Source: an uncultured Clostridia bacterium
GTDB lineage: Bacteria; Bacillota; Clostridia; Oscillospirales; Acutalibacteraceae
NCBI GenBank assembly: GCA_945874765.1
Contig: CAMCHQ010000001.1
Location: 62,001 to 126,000 of the forward strand
DNA length: 64,000 bases
Direction: 5' to 3'
Below are positions 27,390-36,695 of the stretch, piece after piece. The translations under genes were made by a program, and so were the position numbers. How positions within the stretch are numbered: position 1 is the stretch's first letter; each line of letters opens with the position of its first letter. The notes beneath the pieces were generated by a model. It made no database searches, had not been told where the DNA came from, and saw nothing but the letters and a program-made list of their open reading frames with translations.

Positions 27390-28874
27390 TTAATAATCAA
27401 TCTTTTCGCACTGAGAAAGAACCTTATCAAATCTCTTGATACATTCGTCGATATCCTCTTCAGTGTAAGCACTTGAAGTGTAAAGACGTGAGCCTGCAAG
27501 AGTAACAAGACCTTCAGCCATATAAGCAGCACCCATATACTGCATTTCTGTCTGACGGATACCTGTTTCCTTAAGAACTGACGGAATAGTCCAAGGCTTC
27601 TTCCAGTTAATTCTGAAGTGCATTGTAGCAACAGTATGAAGCTGGCAGATAGAACCGATGTTGTAGCAAACAAACGGAAGGTCATACTTCTTAATTGACT
27701 CGTTAATACCCTTAACAAGTCTGTCAGCCATCTGACCTGCAACCTGACAAGCATTTCTCTTTTCAATTTCGGTAATTACAGTGTAACCTGCAACGCAAGA
27801 AATAGGAGTAGCAGCCATTGTACCGCCGCACATAGCCTTATGAATCTTCTTGCCCTCAGCCTTATCAAGACCAGCGCCAAGATACTTCATAACTTCTCTG
27901 TGACCGCCGATACCGCCTGCACCAGGATAACCGCCTGCGATAATCTTACCGAAGATTGTGATATCAGGATCGATACCGTAGTAACCCTGTGCACCTGAAA
28001 GACCGATACGGAAGCCTGTAACAACTTCATCACATACAAGAAGAGCGCCATACTTACGGCAAAGAGCCTGAACACCCTTAGGGAAGTCCTTATCTACAGG
28101 ACGAGTTGCTGATTCAGGACCGCATGGCTCAATGAATACAGCAGCTGTGCCGCCACGGAACTTATTGATGATAAGTTTCTTCTCAAGATCCTTAAGGTCA
28201 TTAGGGAAGAATTCCTGAGTATGCTTAAATACGAACATAGGTACACCGTGTGACTGAAGGTTAAGAGTACCGGGAACACGCATACCCCAAGCAAGCTGGT
28301 CAGACCAACCGTGGTAAGCGCCGCCCATCTTAATGATATTCTTATGACCTGTAGCAAGACGAGCTACACGAACAGCACACATACAAGCCTCAGTACCTGA
28401 ACCGAGCATACGGAACATTTCTACTGAAGGAACACACTCGCTGATCTTCTTAGCAAGCTTATATTCATAAGGGTGGAACAAACCTGTTGAAGGACCGCAG
28501 TCATCAAGGAGCTCCTTAACCTTTTCTTTTACAACGTCATCGTTTGAACCGATAATTGTAGGACCGCCTGCCTGAAGGAAGTCGAAATATTCATTACCGT
28601 CGATATCCCAAAGTCTGTTGCCCTTAGCCTTTGTCATAACGATTGGGAACGGATAGTTGAAAGCAAGGTTATGCTGAACGCCGCCCGGAATTACTTCCTT
28701 AGCTTCAGTAATCATTTCCTTTGACTTTGCACACTTCTTCTCAAAGTATTCTTCTTCATACTTCTTAAGAGCTGTACGGTTGATTGAGTAAATTGGTTTT
28801 TTGATGAGCGCATCAAGCTCTGCTGTGAGTACGGCTGCATCAGGATACTCTGTAATAGCGAATCTTGTATCCAT
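27390..28874 (-). CDS. Class III (glutamate-1-semialdehyde-like) PLP-dependent aminotransferase
   Basis: AKGNRLWDIDGNEYFDFLQAGGPTIIGSND, FRMLGSGTEACMCAVRVARLATGHKNIIKMGGAYHGWSD, LLVCDEVVTGFRIG, FGKIIAGGYPGAGGIGG. Confidence 0.93.
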   Translation of the reverse strand: MDTRFAITEYPDAAVLTAELDALIKKPIYSINRTALKKYEEEYFEKKCAKSKEMITEAKEVIPGGVQHNLAFNYPFPIVMTKAKGNRLWDIDGNEYFDFLQAGGPTIIGSNDDVVKEKVKELLDDCGPSTGLFHPYEYKLAKKISECVPSVEMFRMLGSGTEACMCAVRVARLATGHKNIIKMGGAYHGWSDQLAWGMRVPGTLNLQSHGVPMFVFKHTQEFFPNDLKDLEKKLIINKFRGGTAAVFIEPCGPESATRPVDKDFPKGVQALCRKYGALLVCDEVVTGFRIGLSGAQGYYGIDPDITIFGKIIAGGYPGAGGIGGHREVMKYLGAGLDKAEGKKIHKAMCGGTMAATPISCVAGYTVITEIEKRNACQVAGQMADRLVKGINESIKKYDLPFVCYNIGSICQLHTVATMHFRINWKKPWTIPSVLKETGIRQTEMQYMGAAYMAEGLVTLAGSRLYTSSAYTEEDIDECIKRFDKVLSQCEKIDY

Positions 28875-28913
28875 TGTAGTATTCCTCCTTAGAATAACAT
28901 TGTGTATTTTACC

Positions 28914-28955
28914 GTGAGCAGTTACTCACCTGTAACGGCGTGAGTGACGGCTCAC
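28914..28955. promoter_or_regulatory. Tandem palindromic operators in the 5' leader of the aminotransferase gene (predicted TetR sites)
   Basis: GTGAG-CAGTTA-CTCAC (28914-28929) and GTGAG-TGACGG-CTCAC (28940-28955), adjacent to a TetR gene. Confidence 0.65.
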
Positions 28956-28970
28956 TAAAATTTACACTTT

Positions 28971-28999
28971 AAGTATATCACATTTTTACGATTTGTCAA
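28971..28999 (-). promoter_or_regulatory. Promoter of aminotransferase-aldolase operon
   Basis: Minus strand TTGACA (28999-28994) - 16 bp - TATACT (28977-28972). Confidence 0.65.
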
Positions 29000-29100
29000 A
29001 TGATAAATTATTAAATATTCGCCTAACTTGTTGCAAATAAACGACAGAAATGATAATATACATTGTATAAGATAAGATTTGAGAGGGAGATTTGTAGAGC

Positions 29101-29823
29101 TTGCACAAAGAGGAATACGTAAATTTGTGCAACACTACAAAATTTATAAAAATGTTAGAAAAGCGATATAAAGAAGCGTTTGAAAGAGCAAGCGAAGAAA
29201 GACAGGAGTTAATTCTTGAAACAGGCATAGAAGAATTTTCTTCTAAAGGCTATGAAAAAGCTAATATTAATGTAATTGCAAAGAAATGCGGAATAAGTAT
29301 CGGGCTTATGTATAAGTACTTTTCAACCAAAGAGGATTTATTTATCACCTGCCTTCAACGAGGAATGAAAATACTTGACGACATACTCGACGATATTATG
29401 GCAAGCGACGATAAGATTCTTGTCAAAACCGAAAAAGTTATTCGTGCAACCTGCTTTCATTCAAAAAAGAATGCGAACTACATTAAGTTATATAACGAAA
29501 TCGCTGCAAGCAAGAACAAAGAAATGGTTGACATACTTGCAACGGCGATTGAAGAAAGCACGAGTCAAAAATATATAACAAGCATTACGCAAGCACTTGA
29601 AAAAGGTGACGTTAGGTCTGACCTTGACCCAAAGCTTTTTGCATTCTTCCTTGACAATCTTTTAACTACTCTTCAATTTTCGTATACCTGCGATTATTAC
29701 AGAAAAAGATTTGAAATCTATACGGGCATCGACGTAAATCAAATGGACGATGAGCAGGTTGTAAGTCAATTATTGAGCTTTATTGAGTCTGCATTTACTT
29801 ACGAAAAGAAAAAACAGCAGTAA
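29101..29823 (+). CDS. TetR/AcrR family transcriptional regulator
   Basis: RQELILETGIEEFSSKGYEKANINVIAKKCGISIGLMYKYFSTKEDLFITCLQ; exact start uncertain (TTG 29101 or ATG 29152). Confidence 0.93.
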   Translation: MHKEEYVNLCNTTKFIKMLEKRYKEAFERASEERQELILETGIEEFSSKGYEKANINVIAKKCGISIGLMYKYFSTKEDLFITCLQRGMKILDDILDDIMASDDKILVKTEKVIRATCFHSKKNANYIKLYNEIAASKNKEMVDILATAIEESTSQKYITSITQALEKGDVRSDLDPKLFAFFLDNLLTTLQFSYTCDYYRKRFEIYTGIDVNQMDDEQVVSQLLSFIESAFTYEKKKQQ

Positions 29824-29839
29824 AAAATTAGCATTTTGC

Positions 29840-29868
29840 TTGAAAGTGAACACGGTGTACTGTATAAT
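29840..29868 (+). promoter_or_regulatory. Promoter of FGGY kinase gene
   Basis: TTGAAA (29840-29845) - 17 bp - TATAAT (29863-29868). Confidence 0.6.
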
Positions 29869-29947
29869 AATAGTATTACACAGCAATTGTTTTGTTTGAA
29901 AGCTTTATTTAATCTGCTGCGTATATTGAATTACGGAGGATATAAGT

Positions 29948-31567
29948 ATGAAAAAATATGTAATCACATATGATATCGGCACAACAGGAATTAAAACCTG
30001 TCTCATTGAAATTGAAGATACAATGAGAATTTTGGCATCGGCTACAGCAGGATATAATCTTTATGTTGACGATGAAACAGGTGTTAAAGGCGGTGCCGAA
30101 CAGGACGCAGACGAATGGTGGGCTGCTATGTGCTCAACTACAAGAACTGTATTTGACAAAATGCCTACAATAAAAAAGGAACAGGTTGAGGGTATCAGCT
30201 TCTGTTCTGCTATGCAAGGTCTTGTACTTGTTGACAAGGAAGGCAACTGCATCAGACGTCCTATGACTTATATGGACCAGCGTGCAAGAGAAGAGCTTAA
30301 AAAAGGTATGGCTCACGGTGTTCAGATTGCCGGCGCAGAAGTTACAAAGCTTTTAAAATATCTTAAATATACCGGCGCAGTTTCATCATCTGTTAAAGAC
30401 CCTATTTGGAAATACAGATGGGTTGAGGCACACGAGCCTGAAAACTTCAAGAAAATTTACAAATGGCTTGATATCAAAGAATATCTTATTCTCCGTGCAA
30501 GCGGTGAATTTGTTATGACGCAGGATTCGGCATTCGGTACACTTCTTTATGATACAAGAAAAGGTCACGAAGGTTGGTGCAAGCCTGTTTGCGATATGGT
30601 TGGCGTTAAGATGGAACATCTTCCTCCTATCAAGAAGAGTACGGAAAAAGTCGGCGAAGTAACCGAAGATGCTGCTAAAGAGCTTGGTCTTGCTCCGGGT
30701 ACTGCTGTTTACGGCGGCGGCGGTGACGCTTCTCTTATCGGTGTCGGTGCAGGTGCTACAGAAGTCGGTGACACTCATATTTATTCAGGTACATCAGGTT
30801 GGGTCGGCACAGTTGTTGAAAAGCAAACTGTTGACACTGGCGCTATGATTGCCGCTATTGTAGGTGCTGACCCTGATACATTCAACTATTTTGCAGAGCT
30901 TGAAACTTCCAATAAATGCGTCGGCTGGGTTAAGGACCACCTTGCACTTGATGAAATCGGCGTATTCCTTAAAAAATACGGCAATGCGGCTGACAGTCTC
31001 GAGCAGACTGAATTTAACCTATACGATTATCTTGAAGAAGTTATCGATACAGTTCCTGCAGGGTCAAACGGTGTTGTATTTACTCCTTGGCTTCACGGTA
31101 ACAGATGTCCTTTTGAAGACCCGAATGCCGCAGGTATGTTCTTTAATATCAGACTTGAAACAGGTAAAACCGAGCTTATTCGTTCTGTAGTAGAAGGTAT
31201 ATGCTTCCATATGAAATGGATGTATGAAAGACAGGGACTTAAAGTTAAGACTTCAGACGCTGTTCGTTTCTGCGGCGGCGGTGCACTTGGCGAAACAACT
31301 TGTCAGATTCTTGCAGATATTCTTGAAAAAGATGTTGTAGTTGTTGAGTCCCCTCAAAATATTGGTGCAGTTGGTGCTGCGGCTTGTATTGCGGTAGGTA
31401 TGGGACTTGTTAATTCAATGAAAGATGTTAAAAAGCTTATTCCTATTAAGACTACATATCATCCAAATACAGCAAACCGTGCAGCTTATGAAAGAAACTT
31501 CAAGGTATTTAAGAATCTTTATAAGTGCAACAAGCAAAACTTTGCTATTCTCAACGGTCAGGAATAA
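29948..31567 (+). CDS. FGGY-family carbohydrate kinase
   Basis: YVITYDIGTTGIKTCLIEIED, FCSAMQGLVLVDKEGN, YSGTSGWVGTVVE, FCGGGALGETTCQILADIL. Confidence 0.95.
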   Translation: MKKYVITYDIGTTGIKTCLIEIEDTMRILASATAGYNLYVDDETGVKGGAEQDADEWWAAMCSTTRTVFDKMPTIKKEQVEGISFCSAMQGLVLVDKEGNCIRRPMTYMDQRAREELKKGMAHGVQIAGAEVTKLLKYLKYTGAVSSSVKDPIWKYRWVEAHEPENFKKIYKWLDIKEYLILRASGEFVMTQDSAFGTLLYDTRKGHEGWCKPVCDMVGVKMEHLPPIKKSTEKVGEVTEDAAKELGLAPGTAVYGGGGDASLIGVGAGATEVGDTHIYSGTSGWVGTVVEKQTVDTGAMIAAIVGADPDTFNYFAELETSNKCVGWVKDHLALDEIGVFLKKYGNAADSLEQTEFNLYDYLEEVIDTVPAGSNGVVFTPWLHGNRCPFEDPNAAGMFFNIRLETGKTELIRSVVEGICFHMKWMYERQGLKVKTSDAVRFCGGGALGETTCQILADILEKDVVVVESPQNIGAVGAAACIAVGMGLVNSMKDVKKLIPIKTTYHPNTANRAAYERNFKVFKNLYKCNKQNFAILNGQE

Positions 31568-31585
31568 TTAAATAAGCAATAATTT

Positions 31586-31613
31586 AGGGACTGCAAATGC
31601 AGTCCCTTTTTTA
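31586..31613 (+). terminator. Terminator downstream of FGGY kinase
   Basis: AGGGACTGC/GCAGTCCCT followed by T run. Confidence 0.85.
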
Positions 31614-31619
31614 GTTATG

Positions 31620-32378
31620 TTATTTTTTGCTATTTTCTTCCTGAGTCGCCGGATTAGACGAACGAAGAAGTTTATGAACCTCATTGTCTGTCAAGCGGCG
31701 TGTTTTACCGGTTTGAAGCATTCCGAGTTTAACAGGACCTATAGAAATTCTTTTAAGTCTCGCAACCTGAAGTCCTACAGCCTCGCACATTTTTCTTATT
31801 TGACGGTTTCTACCTTCTCTTAAAATAAATTCAAGAACTACTCTTCCCTCTTCCTCGGTAATTATATTAATATCACAAGGAGCAGTCTTTCTGCCGTCAA
31901 TTTCAATTCCGTTTCTCATTTTTTCAAGTATTTCATCATTGACGCTCGGTCTGACGGTTACACGATAAACCTTGGCGTAATTGTGCTTTGGATGAGTAAG
32001 CGCATTAGCAAAAGAGCCGTCATTTGTAAGAATAAGAAGTCCTTCACTGTCCTTATCGAGCCTTCCGACAGGATAAACTCTTGCATCACAGTCAACAAGG
32101 TCCATTACTGTTGTTTTTCTGCCAAGTTCATCGGATACTGTTGTAACATATCCACGTGGCTTATTAAGCATAATGTAATACATACGCTCTTCTTTAGTGA
32201 TTTTTTTACCTCTTACTGCGACAATATCTTTTTTAGGGTTAATCTTGTCACCGATATGCGCAACGTGACCGTTTACCTTAACCTTACCCATTTCAATAAG
32301 CTCTTCGCTCTTACGTCTTGAAGCAACACCGCATTCAGCCATAAACTTTTGAAGTCGTACTAAGTTGTTGTTTGCCAT
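31620..32378 (-). CDS. rluB: 23S/16S rRNA pseudouridine synthase (RsuA/RluB family)
   Basis: VRLQKFMAECGVASRRKSEELIEMGKVKVNG, YIMLNKPRGYVTTVSDELGRKTV-type, GRLDKDSEGLLILTNDG. Confidence 0.93.
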   Translation of the reverse strand: MANNNLVRLQKFMAECGVASRRKSEELIEMGKVKVNGHVAHIGDKINPKKDIVAVRGKKITKEERMYYIMLNKPRGYVTTVSDELGRKTTVMDLVDCDARVYPVGRLDKDSEGLLILTNDGSFANALTHPKHNYAKVYRVTVRPSVNDEILEKMRNGIEIDGRKTAPCDINIITEEEGRVVLEFILREGRNRQIRKMCEAVGLQVARLKRISIGPVKLGMLQTGKTRRLTDNEVHKLLRSSNPATQEENSKK

Positions 32379-33429
32379 ATTCTTTTACATCCTCGTCTGC
32401 CTCAATCGGCAGTCTTTCCAATATTTTATCATTATAATAGACTATCGCTTCACCGAGTTTATCACCTTTTTTAATCGGTGCATAAACAAAGGGATAGTAA
32501 TATTCCAAAACTTTCACACTGCCTAAAAGGCAGCGTTTTTTATTATATTTACATTTAACACTTTCATTGATACCGCCGACAACTTTTATTTCAATTTCAT
32601 TTGAAATAGTGACTTGATTATATTTTTTCTCACAAATTTCGGTATAGTAAGTATGTGCGTCCCAATCATCGGGGCAATTAAGTGTAACACAAATAATTGT
32701 ATTATTTTTAAATCTTTTAGCGCTGATTAAGCACCTGCCGGCTTTTTCGGTAAACCCCGTTTTAACGCCTATAAATTTTCCGTCTTTAAGATTATACGTA
32801 AGAAGTTTGTTATGATTATAAACCGTTTTAACTTTCCCATTGATTTTTATATCGGAGCTTTGAAGAGATACAATCTTTGAAAAAGTTTTGTTTTCCATAG
32901 CGAAAGACGCAAGCAGAGCCATATCATACGCACAAGAATAAGGCTTACCTTTATCAAGCCCGGACGGTGTGGCAAAATGCGTATTATTCATACCGATATT
33001 CTTTGCGGTATCGTTCATAAGCTTTGCAAAGGCGTCGATACTTGCGCACAAATAAAAAGCGACTGCATTAGCCGCATCATTACCTGATGAAAGCATCATT
33101 CCGACGCACAAATCATAAAGTGTAATCTTATCCCCTGCTTTTAAATAAATAAGTGAACCTTCCGTACCGTCGAGCATTTGTGATGTAACGGTTACGGTAT
33201 CATTTAACTTATTACTTTTACAGGCAATAAGACAAGTCATAATCTTAGTGGTTGACGCAACACTTCTATGTTCATAAATATTGTTTTCATAAAGTGTCTG
33301 CCTTGTTGTCATATCCATAACGCATACACTCGAAGCGGAAAAAGTCGAAGCGTATGAGATATTAGGAAAAGCAAATAAAAAAACAAAAAGAAACGATATA
33401 ATTTTCTTTAACAAAACAATCACCCACAT
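32335..33429 (-). CDS. D-alanyl-D-alanine carboxypeptidase (DacF-like)
   Basis: ASTTKIMTCLIA (SxxK), SSGNDAANAVAFYL, GVKTGFTEKAGRCLI; signal peptide; start at 33429 chosen by homology-like length. Confidence 0.92.
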   Translation of the reverse strand: MWVIVLLKKIISFLFVFLFAFPNISYASTFSASSVCVMDMTTRQTLYENNIYEHRSVASTTKIMTCLIACKSNKLNDTVTVTSQMLDGTEGSLIYLKAGDKITLYDLCVGMMLSSGNDAANAVAFYLCASIDAFAKLMNDTAKNIGMNNTHFATPSGLDKGKPYSCAYDMALLASFAMENKTFSKIVSLQSSDIKINGKVKTVYNHNKLLTYNLKDGKFIGVKTGFTEKAGRCLISAKRFKNNTIICVTLNCPDDWDAHTYYTEICEKKYNQVTISNEIEIKVVGGINESVKCKYNKKRCLLGSVKVLEYYYPFVYAPIKKGDKLGEAIVYYNDKILERLPIEADEDVKEYGKQQLSTTSKVYG

Positions 33430-33463
33430 AAAATATATGCAGGTGATTGAGGTAATAACAAAA

Positions 33464-33877
33464 TTATTCAGCCTTAGCTTCTTCGCTTGCCGGTGCTTCT
33501 TCTTCCTTGTTTTCAGGCTTGAGAAGTTCTGTAACCTTGTCAACAAGTTCAGGAATCATAGCAATAGCACGGTCAGCAGATGAGGTGTAGTTGTTAATCT
33601 GCATCATTCTGCATTTGCCGTTTTCAATAACGATAAAAGCAACAGGAGTGATAGTGATGCCACCGCCGCCACCGCCGCCGAAAAGCTCTTGGTTTTGCTT
33701 TGAAGGGAGGTCTGTACCGCCTGAAGTAAAGCCGTAAGAAACCTTAGATACAGGAATCAAAGTAGTTGTACCTGTAACCATAGGCTCGCCGATAATAGTT
33801 GAAGTATCAACCATCTGGCGCATCTTTTCGAGAGTGTTTTCCATTATTTTGTTTACCGGAGTTTCCTTCATAATCAT
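33464..33877 (-). CDS. ytfJ: GerW/YtfJ family sporulation protein
   Basis: MDTSTIIGEPMVTGTTTLIPVSKVSYGFTSGGTDLPSK-type and GGGGGGGITITPVAFIVI. Confidence 0.9.
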   Translation of the reverse strand: MIMKETPVNKIMENTLEKMRQMVDTSTIIGEPMVTGTTTLIPVSKVSYGFTSGGTDLPSKQNQELFGGGGGGGITITPVAFIVIENGKCRMMQINNYTSSADRAIAMIPELVDKVTELLKPENKEEEAPASEEAKAE

Positions 33878-34662
33878 TTATCCCCTTTAATAGATTTTTT
33901 ATTTATAATTAAATTTTTGATAAATATAAATACTGCTTTAAATCCGACCTTTAAAATAAGCTTAACATTTATGCTCGCTATAAGCTGAAATTCAAATTCA
34001 GTTCTTTCGGCAATAAAATCAGGTTGAATATAGTCATCGTAATTATCAACCTTCATACCGTTTAAAATCATACCCTTAAGCGGATAATAATATCTGCAAA
34101 GAGTACCGTAGGCACGGGCAATAAGGTCGGCATCGCCACCGCCTACCAATATCATAACATAAAGTGAGTAAATATGTAAACCCCTAAATAACGTTAAAAC
34201 TGCATTATTTGCGGTTTCTGCAACATTTGTAAACAAATCAAGCATTCCGACAATGCCCTGCGTATCCCAAAGTTTTTTAATCGGATTGGGCTTTGGCGGC
34301 TGTTGACCCTTTTTATCCTCAACTTCCTCTGTTTTTTCGCTTTCGTCTGTTTCAAGCGATTTTTCCTCAGCTTCTACAGCAACGTCGGCTACCTTTTCAG
34401 CGGGAGTTTCGTTATCTTTACCCTTTTTGCCTTTTTTGTTTTTCTTTTTGTCTTCGCTTTCTTTTGCTACTTCTTCAGCTTTCTTCTCGGGAAAAAGTAT
34501 AAACGAAAGGATTTTTGAAAGAACTATATCTTTTTTAATAAAAAGAATTTGAACGGTAGTGTGCCAGCCTTTATCATAAACCAAAGTAACCGTTGCAGAA
34601 AGGGACAAAATCGCAATAATGATTACTGCCAAAACAGCAACGATAATAAGAAAAGTTTTCAT
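33874..34662 (-). CDS. DUF2953 domain-containing membrane protein
   Basis: SATVTLVYDKGWHTTVQILFIKKDIVLS..., charged low-complexity insert, position upstream of ytfJ. Confidence 0.75.
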   Translation of the reverse strand: MKTFLIIVAVLAVIIIAILSLSATVTLVYDKGWHTTVQILFIKKDIVLSKILSFILFPEKKAEEVAKESEDKKKNKKGKKGKDNETPAEKVADVAVEAEEKSLETDESEKTEEVEDKKGQQPPKPNPIKKLWDTQGIVGMLDLFTNVAETANNAVLTLFRGLHIYSLYVMILVGGGDADLIARAYGTLCRYYYPLKGMILNGMKVDNYDDYIQPDFIAERTEFEFQLIASINVKLILKVGFKAVFIFIKNLIINKKSIKGDK

Positions 34663-35279
34663 TATTCTTCATCCCCCTCTTCAAGTATTTCAGCCTCAGG
34701 AATATCAGGCTCTTTATTTTTCTCATCCTCAAAAAGTGAAGTTTGAGAATCGTCCTGCTTTTCCTCTTCGGGCAAGTCAGGCAAATCGTCAAGACTGTTA
34801 AGAGAAAAGCAACGCAAAAATCTGTCGGTTGTGCCGTAAACAAGCGGTCTGCCGGGCAAATCAAGCCTTCCCTTTTCCTCAATAAGTCCTTTTTGAATAA
34901 GATTGGATACAGGACCCGAACAATCAACGCCACGTATCTGCTCAATAAAGGAACGTGTTACCGTTTTATTATAAGCAACAATCGCAAGAACTTCAAATGC
35001 TGCCTGACTTAAAGGAGTATTCTTTTTAATTTCAAGAAGTCCCCTAACCTCGTCGGCATACTCTTCTCTTGTGCAAAGTTGATATTTGCCGTCAACACGA
35101 ATAAGCCTTAATCCTCGGTTATTTTCATCATACATAGCTTCGAGATGACCGAGCATTTTTATTACATTTTCAACATCAACATCAAGCACCTCTGCAAGCT
35201 TACCCGGTTCAACAGGGTCACCGGCAGCAAAAAGCATTGCTTCAAGAGACGCCATAATATTATTACTGCTCAATATCAT
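34662..35279 (-). CDS. scpB: Segregation and condensation protein B
   Basis: ASLEAMLFAAGDPVEPGKLAEVL...TPLSQAAFEVLAIVAYNKTVTRSFIEQIRGVDCSGPVSNLIQKGLIEEKGRLDLPGRPLVYGTTDRFLRCF. Confidence 0.95.
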   Translation of the reverse strand: MILSSNNIMASLEAMLFAAGDPVEPGKLAEVLDVDVENVIKMLGHLEAMYDENNRGLRLIRVDGKYQLCTREEYADEVRGLLEIKKNTPLSQAAFEVLAIVAYNKTVTRSFIEQIRGVDCSGPVSNLIQKGLIEEKGRLDLPGRPLVYGTTDRFLRCFSLNSLDDLPDLPEEEKQDDSQTSLFEDEKNKEPDIPEAEILEEGDEE

Positions 35280-35985
35280 TCACCTCGCCAGTCATTTGTA
35301 CTACAGGGTTATCCATATCGCCCTCAATAATTATTTTCTTGGTTTTAGCAAGTTCAAGCACCGCAAGAAATGTTGCAACCATATCGCTTTTTGTTTCGGC
35401 ATCTTTAAACAAATTTAAAAACTTAACCTTTTTACCGCCTAAAAGTTTTTTCATTACAGTAGAAACTTTAGAAGCAACTGCAACAAATTTTTTCGCAACA
35501 ATTACTTTAAAGGAATCAAGCGGAGGCGGTAATTTACGTCTGCCCCTGCCGGCGGCATTGATATATGCATTTAAAAGTTCTTCACCCTCGTGGAAGCGTT
35601 CATAATCGTAATTGATATGACCTTCCTCGGGCTGACGGACAAATCTGTTAAATCCGTCTGTTTGTTTTGCAAGCTTGCCTGCCATTATTTTACAGTCTTG
35701 ATATTCAATAAGTTCGCCCGTAAGTTCTTTTTTAAGAATTTCTGCTTCCTCGTGTCTTGGCAAAAGCGATACCGTTTTAATATAAATCAAACGTGCCGCC
35801 ATTTCAAGAAATTCACCGGCTATATCAAAATCCTGTTCCTGCATTTGCCTAACATAATCGAGATACTGATTTACAAGCTCAACTATAGGAATATCATTAA
35901 TATTCAATTTATGCTTTGAAATAAGATGAAGCAAAAGGTCCATAGGCCCTTCAAAAACATCTATTTTATAATTAAGCTGTTCCAT
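35263..35985 (-). CDS. scpA: Segregation and condensation protein A
   Basis: MEQLNYKIDVFEGPMDLLLHLISKHKLNINDIPIVELVNQYLDYV. Confidence 0.95.
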   Translation of the reverse strand: MEQLNYKIDVFEGPMDLLLHLISKHKLNINDIPIVELVNQYLDYVRQMQEQDFDIAGEFLEMAARLIYIKTVSLLPRHEEAEILKKELTGELIEYQDCKIMAGKLAKQTDGFNRFVRQPEEGHINYDYERFHEGEELLNAYINAAGRGRRKLPPPLDSFKVIVAKKFVAVASKVSTVMKKLLGGKKVKFLNLFKDAETKSDMVATFLAVLELAKTKKIIIEGDMDNPVVQMTGEVNDIEQ

Positions 35986-35987
35986 TA

Positions 35988-36671
35988 TTACCTCGCCAAA
36001 AGACCGAATAAAAGCCTTGGAATTATACCGACAACGCTCATAAGTACGTTTGAAAGCCAAGATATCGGAGTATCAAGCACACCGGTAAAGAGCGCTACCA
36101 TAAGAGCTATCATAATATATTTTTCATATTTCATATAGCCAAAATATTTATCGTCCGGCAAAACGGCAAGCAAAATTCTTGAACCATCAAGCGGAGGAAT
36201 AGGAATAAGGTTAAACACTGCAAGAGTTACATTTACGCTTGCGGCAAAATAGAAGAAATATGCAATAGCATAAGTAACCGTGCTGTGAACTCCCTCAAAA
36301 TCTGCAATTCCATAATAGAAAAATAAAGAAACAAAAGCCATTAAGAGATTGGAAGCCGGACCTGCAAGTGCCGTAAGTGCCATTCCCTTTTTAGGATTTT
36401 TAAAATTATTGGGATTAATCGGAACAGGGTTTGCGTAACCAATACCGAAAAGAAAAATCATAATTGTACCGAGCGGATTAAGATGAGCAAACGGATTAAA
36501 TGTAAGCCTGCCCTGATTTTTCGCCGTATGGTCACCAAGCTTTTCTGCCATTAAGCCGTGTGCAAGCTCGTGAATCGGCAAGCAACAAAATACAACAAAG
36601 CAACGTGACAAAATAGCTATAATAGCCTCTATATAGTTACCTGCTCTTAAATATGAAAGAATTGAAAGCAT
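35988..36671 (-). CDS. Site-2 protease family protein (M50)
   Basis: LPIHELAHGLMAEKLGDHTAKNQGRLTFNPFAHLNPLGTIMIF; FNLIPIPPLDGSRIL. Confidence 0.95.
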   Translation of the reverse strand: MLSILSYLRAGNYIEAIIAILSRCFVVFCCLPIHELAHGLMAEKLGDHTAKNQGRLTFNPFAHLNPLGTIMIFLFGIGYANPVPINPNNFKNPKKGMALTALAGPASNLLMAFVSLFFYYGIADFEGVHSTVTYAIAYFFYFAASVNVTLAVFNLIPIPPLDGSRILLAVLPDDKYFGYMKYEKYIMIALMVALFTGVLDTPISWLSNVLMSVVGIIPRLLFGLLAR

Positions 36672-36695
36672 CGAATCATCCTTGTTTTCATTTTA

